Positions 16,287 through 23,589 of a DNA stretch of 41,938 nucleotides are shown here, in pieces (within the stretch, counting starts at the first letter, position 1; each line of letters starts with the position of its first letter). The translations under genes and the position numbers were made by a program. The stretch is taken from positions 1-41,938 of the forward strand of contig JAFXAJ010000126.1 of assembly GCA_017517145.1 (NCBI GenBank), read 5' to 3'. The notes beneath the pieces were generated by a model. That model saw only the letters and a list, made by a program, of their open reading frames with translations, was not told where the DNA came from and searched no databases. Source of the DNA: Ruminococcus sp. (lineage in GTDB: Bacteria > Bacillota > Clostridia > Oscillospirales > Ruminococcaceae).

Positions 16287-16361
16287 TTAATCCTGTCCTC
16301 CAGTTCATTTTTCTTGCCGATACCAGTATTTCTATTTCAGCACAATATCAGCTATAATAAT

Positions 16362-16390
16362 ATAATACCACTTTTTCAAAAAAATTTCAA
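16362..16390 (-). promoter_or_regulatory. Promoter of the ABC ATPase gene
   Basis: On the - strand: TTGAAA (16385-16390), 17-base spacer, TATTAT (16362-16367), about 75 bases before the ATG. Confidence 0.7.
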
Positions 16391-16411
16391 GATACTAAAT
16401 TGACAAAGTTG

Positions 16412-17194
16412 CTATTGGTTGTTTAGCATAAATGCCGAAAAATAGCCAACGTAATCGGCACAAAAACGGTCAAAATCGGGTGGTGAGAACAAGTTTTCAA
16501 CATCTTTGTGCAATAATTCCATACACTGTCCTAACCCCAGATTTTCGGGTAAAATCAGACCTCCAACGGATAATCTCATTAATTTTTCAACATGATTTTC
16601 AACAGCGGCAAACATTCGCTTGACCTGATGATATTTTCCTTCAAATAACTCAATAAAAGCCAGTTTATCGCAGTTTTCAACAGCTTTCACCCTTGCAGGC
16701 AGACATATTTCACCGCTTGAAAGTTTAATACCATCAGCAAATATGTCAATATATTTACTTTCAAAACTTCTGTCAAGTTTCACAAGATAAATTTTCGGCA
16801 CATGGCTTTTAGGCGACAGCATACGATGTGCAAGCTCGCCGTCATCGGTTATCAGCAGCGCACCAAGGGAGTCCTTGTCCAGCCGTCCCGCAGGAAAAAG
16901 TCCTTTTTTACGCAGTTCAGGGGGGATTAGCTGCATGACGCTGATGCCGTCGTGTTCTTCGGTAGAACTGACATAGCCATCGGGCTTATTCAACAGTATA
17001 TAGCGGAATTTCGAGGCTGAAACAGGAATTCCGCAGACTTCAACGGCAGCGGACTCCAAATCAATTTTGGTATCGGATTTTTTGACGATTGCTCCGTTAA
17101 CGACGATTTTCCCTGATGCTGCAAGGGATTTAATTTGGCTTCGGGAGTAGTCAGAGCGTTCGGAAATATACTTATCAAGACGTATTACAGGCAT
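16412..17194 (-). CDS. RsuA/RluB-family pseudouridine synthase
   Basis: This 260-residue enzyme isomerises a uridine in rRNA to pseudouridine. An N-terminal S4 domain (IRLDKYISERSDYSRSQIKSL) is followed by the catalytic domain, with the Asp in AGRLDKDS and the conserved YILLNKPDG and GKYHQVKRM. The ATG at 17194 is preferred because AAAGGTG lies six bases upstream; a GTG at 17203 overlaps that ribosome site. RsuA (16S U516) is the closest match by length, but the exact site is not provable. The motif usually written LLLLTNDG reads ALLITDDG. Four TTTTCAACA words lie in the complementary strand of its 3' third. The tail after SPPDF is an extra 15-20 residues. Confidence 0.88.
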   Translation of the reverse strand: MPVIRLDKYISERSDYSRSQIKSLAASGKIVVNGAIVKKSDTKIDLESAAVEVCGIPVSASKFRYILLNKPDGYVSSTEEHDGISVMQLIPPELRKKGLFPAGRLDKDSLGALLITDDGELAHRMLSPKSHVPKIYLVKLDRSFESKYIDIFADGIKLSSGEICLPARVKAVENCDKLAFIELFEGKYHQVKRMFAAVENHVEKLMRLSVGGLILPENLGLGQCMELLHKDVENLFSPPDFDRFCADYVGYFSAFMLNNQ

Positions 17195-17273
17195 TTTTTT
17201 CACCTTTCAATGGAAATGGAATAAACCTCCGCAGCTGATTCATACTATTATCAAAAGCTTTGGAGGTCATGTT

Positions 17274-17702
17274 ATGTCAAAAAAATTAATTTCAATTGTA
17301 CTTATTGCAGCCACAGCAATGATTGGATTTATCCTCATAAATCCCGACAAGGACGGAATGGAAATTCCCGAAAATACATCGATTGCAGCATCTACAGAAA
17401 CAGAACGCATTAGCTATTTCGCATCTCATGGGTGGGATGTAGAGGAGATTTCGTCTAAAGATATAACGATTCCAGCCGACTTCTCCGAGGAGTACAGCGA
17501 GTATGCCGCATTGCAGGACAGACAGGGTATGCCTCTGCGTGAATATGCAGGAAAATCGGGGAAATTGTACGTTTATGAGGTACGGAATTATTCCCCTTCC
17601 GACAGCCGTATGCTGGCGGAGCTTCTGGTTTGTGACGGCACAGCAGTTGCGTCACTCGTCTACAGTGATAACGGCGACGGAAAGCAATTATCTGTAAATT
17701 AA
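17274..17702 (+). CDS. DUF4830-like membrane-anchored or exported protein
   Basis: This 142-residue protein has an N-terminal signal or anchor segment (LISIVLIAATAMIGFILI) and a soluble domain with the pattern seen in DUF4830 proteins: RISYFASHGWDVEE, then ITIPADFSEEYSEYAALQDRQG, LREYAGKSGKLYVYEVRNY and a final LLVCDG. Its function is unknown. TTTGGAGG supports the ATG. It diverges from the pseudouridine synthase gene and converges with the next gene, with only 18 bases and no clear terminator between them. Confidence 0.75.
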   Translation: MSKKLISIVLIAATAMIGFILINPDKDGMEIPENTSIAASTETERISYFASHGWDVEEISSKDITIPADFSEEYSEYAALQDRQGMPLREYAGKSGKLYVYEVRNYSPSDSRMLAELLVCDGTAVASLVYSDNGDGKQLSVN

Positions 17703-17720
17703 ACGACAATTCTAACAAAG

Positions 17721-18503
17721 TTACGTGTGAATTTTCGTCATATTCACTAAAATGTTATAACTTGAAATCAGGTCTGAAATACTGTTATAGCTGTTTCGAT
17801 AAAGCTCCAGAATCACGTTGGCATCAGGATTCAGACTGTTCAGCTTGTCAAAAAAGGGCTTGAAACGGAAGTTTCCCTTGCCGATTGGCAGGCAGTCGCC
17901 AAGTTCGCCGGAGTCGCTAATGTGGACATGGGCGACACTTTTGCCGGCAGCGTCTAAAAAAGCCATGGGAGTTTCACCTGCTCTGACAGCCTGTTTAGTG
18001 TCGAGGACAAATGCGAATTCTCCGCCTAACATAGCGGAAATATCACGTATAAAGGCGGATGAACGGCTTTGGCAGCGTGTGACGTTTTCAACGGCAACGG
18101 TCACGCCGAATTCCTTGCCAAGGCGGTAAAGCTTCGAGTATCGCTCGCAGTAGTGCTCCTTGCCCTTGTCTCCTTTTCCACCATGGAAAACAAAGATGTC
18201 AGCGCCTACGATGTTCATGAATTGAAAATACAGTTTGTAATATTCCATAGCATCTGTCATGCGGCGTTCATAGTCTGAAAAGAACATCAGCGGTTCAATT
18301 TCGCAGGTGAACGGGTGAACTGAGGGACAAGTCATATCAAAGCGCTGCATCAGTTTTGATAGACCGTGAACAAAGCTTTTTCGCAGTTCTGAGTGGGTAT
18401 TTACAAATAATTCCACACATCCCACACCATTTACTGCAAGCTGGTAAAGGCTTTCTTCCAAGGGTTTCGGGAACATACAGGCAGTAGATACGCCGACTTT
18501 CAT
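17721..18503 (-). CDS. Xylose-isomerase-like TIM barrel protein (sugar isomerase/epimerase family)
   Basis: This 260-residue protein has the AP-endonuclease-2 fold shared by sugar-phosphate isomerases, epimerases and endonuclease IV. Visible strand-end residues are VGVSTACMF at the start, a metal-type His/Glu pattern in IFVFHGGKGDKG, VAVENVTR, FVLDTKQAVRAG, VAHVHISDSG and VILELYRN. The ending is shorter than in typical endonuclease IV, so a sugar isomerase-like role is preferred, substrate unknown. AAGGAGG precedes the ATG. It lies 37 bases downstream of the Cys-cluster gene and is probably co-transcribed with it. Confidence 0.85.
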   Translation of the reverse strand: MKVGVSTACMFPKPLEESLYQLAVNGVGCVELFVNTHSELRKSFVHGLSKLMQRFDMTCPSVHPFTCEIEPLMFFSDYERRMTDAMEYYKLYFQFMNIVGADIFVFHGGKGDKGKEHYCERYSKLYRLGKEFGVTVAVENVTRCQSRSSAFIRDISAMLGGEFAFVLDTKQAVRAGETPMAFLDAAGKSVAHVHISDSGELGDCLPIGKGNFRFKPFFDKLNSLNPDANVILELYRNSYNSISDLISSYNILVNMTKIHT

Positions 18504-18540
18504 TGTTACATCCTCCTTTCTTATGTATACTATTAGTATT

Positions 18541-19026
18541 TTATTTTATATCAGACTCTGTTAAAAGAATTGTGTAATTGTCGTATAACGGGTGAATTGC
18601 TTCGGGGTATTTCTCGCCATAAGCGAAAATTTCCGCCGCCAATCCATTTTTGAGAAAATCTTTAAGCTTATCGTGGGACTGCTCAAAAACGGCAGTACAT
18701 AGGGAAGAAACGGCTATAATTCGTTGTCCGTCGTGCTCCATAATTCGGAAAGGCCATATTCGGCAGTCGAAAGGCTTTTTGTCGCCGAGGATACAGCCGC
18801 TGTCGCTGAGCGCAGGGCATTTTACAAGGTCATAGGCGGACATTTTCCCGAAATCTAGGACAAAGCCATTGCCTTTTGGTGCGAATTCCGCAGTTGGAAC
18901 AGTAAGTTTTACGACATCTGCTGTTTCTTTGTCGAATAAAGGAGTTTCCCACACATCGTAGCAATCGAAAATACAGCAGGTTTTACAGTCAGCGCAGGTT
19001 GATTTATTAAGTATTTTTTTTATCAT
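18541..19026 (-). CDS. Cysteine-cluster (YkgJ-like, zinc or iron-binding) protein
   Basis: This 161-residue soluble protein has a Cys arrangement like that of YkgJ proteins: CADCKTCCIFDC near the N-terminus, then CPALSDSGCILGDKKPFDCRIWPF. The spaced Cys residues should bind zinc or an iron-sulphur cluster. The biochemical role is unknown. AGGAGGAG precedes the ATG, and a near-consensus promoter lies upstream. It is the first gene of a two-gene unit with the TIM-barrel protein. Confidence 0.8.
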   Translation of the reverse strand: MIKKILNKSTCADCKTCCIFDCYDVWETPLFDKETADVVKLTVPTAEFAPKGNGFVLDFGKMSAYDLVKCPALSDSGCILGDKKPFDCRIWPFRIMEHDGQRIIAVSSLCTAVFEQSHDKLKDFLKNGLAAEIFAYGEKYPEAIHPLYDNYTILLTESDIK

Positions 19027-19051
19027 AATATCTCCTCCTTCTTATGATTAA

Positions 19052-19080
19052 ATTATATCACATAAACTTCTGAAAGTCAA
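19052..19080 (-). promoter_or_regulatory. Promoter of the Cys-cluster/TIM-barrel unit
   Basis: On the - strand: TTGACT (19075-19080), 17-base spacer, TATAAT (19052-19057), 25 bases before the start codon. Confidence 0.8.
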
Positions 19081-19200
19081 CAAAGGAGAAGGAGAAACAT
19101 ATTCAGAATCCGACATATTCCACACGCAACACTGTTAATTTGTATATAAATCCTATAAAATAGGTGAATTTTTTGTACCAAAACTATAACTATTGTATAA

Positions 19201-19229
19201 TTGACATTGCATGAAAATAATGCTATAAT
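19201..19229 (+). promoter_or_regulatory. Consensus promoter of proS
   Basis: TTGACA (19201-19206), 17-base spacer, TATAAT (19224-19229): a perfect sigma-A-type match. Only about 40 bases of leader remain before the gene, too short for a T-box. Confidence 0.9.
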
Positions 19230-19277
19230 AATAAAAGGAGTGTTTTAACCGCATTTTCATACGAAAGGATTTTTTTA

Positions 19278-20720
19278 ATGGCTAAAGATAAAAAAATGGT
19301 TACTGCGATTACCTCTATGGATGAGGATTTCGCACAGTGGTATACCGATATATGCAAAAAGGCTGAACTGGTTGAGTATACAAGCGTAAAGGGCTGTATG
19401 GTAATCCGTCCCTACGGTTACGCTATCTGGGAAAATATCCAGTCAATCCTCGACGGTATGTTCAAGGCTACAGGTCACGAAAATGTTTGTATGCCTATGT
19501 TCATTCCCGAAAGCCTTCTCCAGAAAGAGAAAGACCATGTTGAGGGCTTTGCTCCCGAAGTTGCATGGGTTACTCACGGAGGCAGCGAAAAGCTGGAGGA
19601 CAGGCTTTGTGTTCGTCCTACTTCCGAAACTCTTTTCTGCGAGCACTATTCAAATATAATCCATTCCTACCGTGACCTGCCTAAGCTCTATAATCAGTGG
19701 GTAAGTGTTGTACGCTGGGAAAAAACTACCCGTCCTTTCCTCCGTTCAAGAGAATTCCTCTGGCAGGAAGGTCACACAATTCACGCTACTGCTGAGGAGG
19801 CTATCGAAGAAACAGAAAAGATGCTTAATGTCTATGCTGATTTCTGCGAAAACTACCTCGCAATGCCCGTAATCAAGGGCAAAAAGACCGAAAGCGACAA
19901 GTTCGCAGGCGCTGTTTCAACTTATGCTATTGAGGCTCTCATGCACGACGGCAAGGCGCTTCAAGCTGGTACTTCCCACTATTTCGGCGACGGTTTCGCT
20001 CAGGCATTCGGCATTGAGTACACCGACAAGGAAAACAAGCGTGTATTCCCTCATCAGACAAGCTGGGGCGTTACAACCCGTCTTATCGGCGCAGTTATCA
20101 TGACTCACGGCGATGACAACGGACTTGTTCTTCCCCCTGCAATTGCACCTGTTCAGGTTGTTATTATCCCCATTGCGCAGCACAAGGAGGGCGTTCTTGA
20201 CAAGGCAAACGAGCTGAAAGATCGTCTGGCCGCTGCCGGTATCCGTGTAAAACTGGACGACAGCGAGAATTCCCCCGGCTGGAAGTTCGCAGAGTACGAA
20301 ATGAAGGGCGTTCCTGTTCGTGTGGAAATCGGACCTCGTGACATCGAAGAAGGCAACTGCGTTATCGCTTCACGCTGGAACGGCGAAAAGGTTACAGTAT
20401 CCCTTGACGAGCTTGAATCCGCTGTTGCTCAGAAGCTGACAGAGGCTCGTGACGGTATGTTCAACAAGGCTCTTGAAAATCGTGAAAATAAAACTTATTC
20501 ATGCTCCACTATGGACGAAATTATCGAAGCTCTCGAAAAGAACGGCGACGGTTTCGTAAAGGCTATGTGGTGCGGCGAAGAAGCCTGTGAGGACGAAGTT
20601 AAGGAGAAAACAGGCGTAGGCTCACGCTGTATCCCCCTCGTGCAGGAGAAAATCGCAGGCGTATGCGTATGCTGCGGCAAACCTGCACAGCATACTGTTT
20701 ACTGGGGTAAGGCTTACTAA
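19278..20720 (+). CDS. proS: Prolyl-tRNA synthetase, archaeal/eukaryal type
   Basis: ProS charges tRNA-Pro with proline. The 480-residue length and lack of the bacterial editing insertion identify the short ProS type. Class II motifs are visible: motif 2 around [30 protein letters not shown], and motif 3-like [14 protein letters not shown] followed by [15 protein letters not shown] zinc-type C-terminal region has Cys in [14 protein letters not shown] and [14 protein letters not shown] nine bases upstream supports the ATG. The promoter is a consensus one. It is a single-gene unit. Confidence 0.97.
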   Translation: MAKDKKMVTAITSMDEDFAQWYTDICKKAELVEYTSVKGCMVIRPYGYAIWENIQSILDGMFKATGHENVCMPMFIPESLLQKEKDHVEGFAPEVAWVTHGGSEKLEDRLCVRPTSETLFCEHYSNIIHSYRDLPKLYNQWVSVVRWEKTTRPFLRSREFLWQEGHTIHATAEEAIEETEKMLNVYADFCENYLAMPVIKGKKTESDKFAGAVSTYAIEALMHDGKALQAGTSHYFGDGFAQAFGIEYTDKENKRVFPHQTSWGVTTRLIGAVIMTHGDDNGLVLPPAIAPVQVVIIPIAQHKEGVLDKANELKDRLAAAGIRVKLDDSENSPGWKFAEYEMKGVPVRVEIGPRDIEEGNCVIASRWNGEKVTVSLDELESAVAQKLTEARDGMFNKALENRENKTYSCSTMDEIIEALEKNGDGFVKAMWCGEEACEDEVKEKTGVGSRCIPLVQEKIAGVCVCCGKPAQHTVYWGKAY

Positions 20721-20850
20721 TTAAGAATGAATAATTCAGAATTAAGAATTATTGTAGAGATACCGTTATATACATTTAAAGCTGATAATACTAAATAAAT
20801 TACCGCTCCTCTCTCTTAATTCTTAATTCATAATTCTTAATTATACAATC
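20721..20850. repeat. AT-rich element with inverted ends (MITE-like)
   Basis: The left end contains TTAAGAATG...GAATTAAGAATTA (20722-20750). The right end (about 20815-20845) contains TTAATTCTTAATTCATAAT, the complement of the same words. Between them lie about 65 unremarkable bases. The same words occur at 4709 and 7225. It could be a small inverted-terminal-repeat element or a decayed terminator; no coding capacity. Confidence 0.5.
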
Positions 20851-20854
20851 ATTT

Positions 20855-20900
20855 GGCATTACTGTACAAATCAGTTCAAACTGGTTTGTATGGTATTGCC
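20855..20900. repeat. 46-base imperfect palindrome
   Basis: Two 22-base arms around a CA centre, differing at four positions, with core TACAAATCAGTT and AACTGGTTTGTA. It could be an operator for the downstream peptidase gene or the proS terminator. There is no immediate T-tract. Role undecided. Confidence 0.6.
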
Positions 20901-21040
20901 TAAAATTTAAATCTTTTAAATTAAATATATTAATATATTTTCTTAAAACAGGCGATATTTTTATACAATTTAAATACAATCAATCAACCAGTTGAAAATT
21001 ATGTGGAATTATATAAAAATCAGCCGAAAAGCGTCAGTAA

Positions 21041-21079
21041 CCGTCGAAAGACGGAAAAAATAATCCGCACCACCGGTGC
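21041..21079 (+). promoter_or_regulatory. Structured leader before the M23/dockerin gene
   Basis: Two compact hairpins in an A-rich context: CCGTC-GAAA-GACGG (21041-21054, GNRA loop) and GCACC-ACC-GGTGC (21067-21079). They sit 8-46 bases before the GGAGG. This could be a small regulatory or stabilising RNA structure; it matches no riboswitch consensus I can recall. Confidence 0.4.
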
Positions 21080-21101
21080 AAAAAATGGAGGTATGATTAT
21101 C

Positions 21102-22472
21102 ATGTACATCAAAAAACTCTTCACCCTTTTCTGCTCTCTGCTCTTCTCGTTGGCAATCATGCCTCCGAGTCTGACGGAGGCGCTCCGCACAAATGCCGCA
21201 GTTGCCGCACTGTGGCCCTTATCCTCGGAATATACCGAGATTACGACATATTTTGACCCTAACCGCAATCAGGGTGGACTCAGCGGACACAACGCCATTG
21301 ACCTCCCCGCCCCTCAGGATACACCCATTTACGCTGTTGCCGACGGTGTTTGTGTATCCTCAGACTGGATGGGTGACTATGGAAATCTTGTGATTCTCCG
21401 CCATGAAAACCTTGGAATTTACACATTCTACGCTCATTGTCTTTTCTCCGCTGTCAGTTCAGGTCAGACCGTTTCAGCAGGCGATGTCATTGCTTATGTG
21501 GGCAATACAGGGGCTTCCTACGGCAATCATCTGCACTACGGAATCTGCGATAGACTGGAAGGCGGCTATCCTGCTATCACTTATTATGACCCCCTGACAT
21601 ATTTTACATATTCTATGGGACAGGCTCCTGAAATGCCTGCTGACCCCATTATTCCTGAAGAACCCGAAACACCTGAAATTCCTGAAGTCCCTGAAACTCC
21701 TGCAATTCCCGAAGCTCCCGAAAAGCCTGCGGAGTGTGAATGCAGCGAAGAATACAGCGGAATTTACACAACAAAAAATATCACGACATATCTCAATGTG
21801 AGAAGCGGTCACAGCTCGGATTTCAACGTTATCGGCAAAATTTTCCCCAAGGACAAGGTGGAAGTAACAAAGGCTGATGGAAAGTGGGCACATGTAAAAA
21901 TTGGCGATATATCGGGATTCTGCTCTATGGAATATATCACTCCCTACGTTGAAGAACCTGAAAAAATTTCAAAAATGACAATAGCTGACCCTGTTTACCC
22001 TGCCGGAACTGTTTACTACGGCAACCCCCTTGACATCGGCGGAATTATAAGCTCTGAACAGCCTATTACACGCTTAACAGGCGGAATTTACGAGGTTGAC
22101 GGCATGACTCCCGTTTGTGTTGTAGAGGATAATCCCAACAGCCTTGACTATGATATGTCCGGCAAATTGAATAACGAAATGCTTTTTGATAAGCTTAAAA
22201 TCGGCAAATATATCTACAGTGTTGAAGCTGAGGATTCCAGCGGAAAGGTTTATCCTCTTATTTTCGTTTATTTCAATGTTGTAGAAAAGGCGAAAACAGG
22301 AGATGTAAACAACGACGGAGTGCTGACTGTCTGTGACGGCGTACTTCTCCAGAAATATATTCTCGGAATTGAAAATCTGACGGAAGAACAGTTGAAAAAT
22401 GCCGATTTGTCGGGAGATTTCTGCGTTGACATTTTTGACATGGTAATGCTCAGAAAAATTCTTACAGAATAA
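21102..22472 (+). CDS. Secreted M23 peptidase–SH3b–dockerin protein
   Basis: This is a 456-residue exported protein. After a signal peptide (KKLFTLFCSLLFSLAIM) comes an M23/LytM domain with zinc motifs HNAID (HxxxD) and HLHYG (HxH), plus FYAHC, predicted to cut peptidoglycan cross-bridges. A Pro/Glu-rich linker (EEPETPEIPEVPETPAIPEA) leads to a bacterial SH3 domain (TTYLNVRSGHSSDFNVIGKI), a further domain of unknown type, and a type I dockerin with calcium loops DVNNDGVLTVCD and DLSGDFCVDIFD. GGAGG at 21087-21091 fits the ATG at 21102 better than the one at 21093. Linking a wall hydrolase to a dockerin suggests wall remodelling tied to a cohesin-bearing surface complex. Catalysis is inferred. 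Confidence 0.92.
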   Translation: MYIKKLFTLFCSLLFSLAIMPPSLTEALRTNAAVAALWPLSSEYTEITTYFDPNRNQGGLSGHNAIDLPAPQDTPIYAVADGVCVSSDWMGDYGNLVILRHENLGIYTFYAHCLFSAVSSGQTVSAGDVIAYVGNTGASYGNHLHYGICDRLEGGYPAITYYDPLTYFTYSMGQAPEMPADPIIPEEPETPEIPEVPETPAIPEAPEKPAECECSEEYSGIYTTKNITTYLNVRSGHSSDFNVIGKIFPKDKVEVTKADGKWAHVKIGDISGFCSMEYITPYVEEPEKISKMTIADPVYPAGTVYYGNPLDIGGIISSEQPITRLTGGIYEVDGMTPVCVVEDNPNSLDYDMSGKLNNEMLFDKLKIGKYIYSVEAEDSSGKVYPLIFVYFNVVEKAKTGDVNNDGVLTVCDGVLLQKYILGIENLTEEQLKNADLSGDFCVDIFDMVMLRKILTE

Positions 22473-22477
22473 AAGCA

Positions 22478-22498
22478 AAGGGGCGCATTGCGCCCCTT
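22478..22498 (+). terminator. Hairpin after the M23/dockerin gene
   Basis: Perfect 9-base GC-rich stem AAGGGGCGC/GCGCCCCTT with a 3-base loop, six bases after the stop. The T-tract is weak, so efficiency is uncertain. Confidence 0.7.
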
Positions 22499-22559
22499 AA
22501 AATATCTGATTTTAACTTTTCAACACACTAAGGCACAATTCCATTTTGTTATTCCTGCC

Positions 22560-22589
22560 TTGACATTTTTGTAATATTAATGGTATAAT
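22560..22589 (+). promoter_or_regulatory. Promoter of the first cyclophilin-like gene
   Basis: TTGACA (22560-22565), 18-base spacer, TATAAT (22584-22589) with TGG just before it (extended -10). Confidence 0.85.
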
Positions 22590-22623
22590 ATATAATAGAT
22601 AAAAATATGAAAGAGGATTTCTG

Positions 22624-23409
22624 ATGAAAAATAAAGGTCTTGCAAAATTGTTAATTATCCTGACCATAGTTATGGGTGTTCTCACTGTTGCCCTGCTCTG
22701 GATTCAGGCACAGCAGAGAAAAAACAACGTGTATATCGAAGTTAATCCCGATACAATGAAGCTTGTTCAGCTTGAAGCACCAAAGGACGGCGACAAAATT
22801 GCAATTGTGGACACTACTCTCGGAGAATTCCGCTTTGTTCTCTATCCTGAACATTCCCCGAAAGCTGTGGAGAATTTCATTTCTCTTGCTGAAAACGGCT
22901 ACTATGACAACACTTACGTTTTCAACTCCGACAGCGGCGCATTTTTTGCGGCAGGAAGCAAGGAACGAAACGGAGAAATTGTCGATTCTTCGGCAGATTA
23001 TGAGCACGTTGAACGTGAGCTTCATCAGGATTTGTGGCCTTTTAAGGGTGCTGTCTGCGTTCTCAATACAACTGTTGAGCGCACCACAAAGGAGAAAATC
23101 CTCGGCGGAGGTAAATATTACAACGGCAGTCGCTTTACCGTGGTGAATACTCTTGAATTTGACGAAAATCAGAAAAAAAGCCTCCTCGCCGCATCTTCAA
23201 GTAAAATTTTGGGTGAAGCGTTCATCGAAAAAGGCGGAATCCCAAACTATTCCCAGCAGCTTACAGTTATCGGACAGACTTACGAAGGGCTTGATGTTGT
23301 GGAGAAGCTTGCGTCCCTTGAAACCGATAATACGGGTACTCACAAAATGCCAAAAGAAAATATTATGATTAATTCCGTTCGTATTGACAGCTATACAGCT
23401 GAAAAGTAA
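22624..23409 (+). CDS. Membrane-anchored cyclophilin-like protein with a degenerate active site
   Basis: This 261-residue protein has one N-terminal membrane segment (LLIILTIVMGVLTVALLWI) and an outward cyclophilin-type domain. The fold is marked by TLGEFRFVLYPEHSPKAVENFISLAENGYYDN and the end QTYEGLDVVEKLAS. The catalytic FHRxxxxFMxQGGD block is replaced by YVFNSDSGAFFAAGS, so the Arg, Phe and Gln needed for proline isomerisation are absent. It is probably a binding or chaperone-like relative rather than an active isomerase. AAGAGG supports the start. It precedes a second cyclophilin gene that has its own promoter. Confidence 0.85.
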   Translation: MKNKGLAKLLIILTIVMGVLTVALLWIQAQQRKNNVYIEVNPDTMKLVQLEAPKDGDKIAIVDTTLGEFRFVLYPEHSPKAVENFISLAENGYYDNTYVFNSDSGAFFAAGSKERNGEIVDSSADYEHVERELHQDLWPFKGAVCVLNTTVERTTKEKILGGGKYYNGSRFTVVNTLEFDENQKKSLLAASSSKILGEAFIEKGGIPNYSQQLTVIGQTYEGLDVVEKLASLETDNTGTHKMPKENIMINSVRIDSYTAEK

Positions 23410-23472
23410 ACGTATTTCACAGTATTTGGCATGGATGTATCATATATATTTACCAAAAATATGCCGAAACTA

Positions 23473-23501
23473 TTTACAAAAGACTTTATATGTTGTATAA
23501 T
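23473..23501 (+). promoter_or_regulatory. Promoter of the tandem cyclophilin lipoprotein gene
   Basis: TTTACA (23473-23478), 17-base spacer, TATAAT (23496-23501), about 90 bases before the start codon. Confidence 0.7.
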
Positions 23502-23589
23502 TAGTTAGTTAGTGGAAGTGTACCGCTTGCTTTGTGCTGTCTTAATGACAGCCGTATAAACTATGACCCATTGAAAAGAGGTAAATCTT

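Noticed and set aside
19230-19277. T-box before proS
   Set aside because: The leader is under 50 bases and has no AGGGTGG motif or terminator.
21041-21091. Cyclic-di-GMP or cyclic-di-AMP riboswitch
   Set aside because: The conserved motifs of those classes are missing and the structured part is too short.
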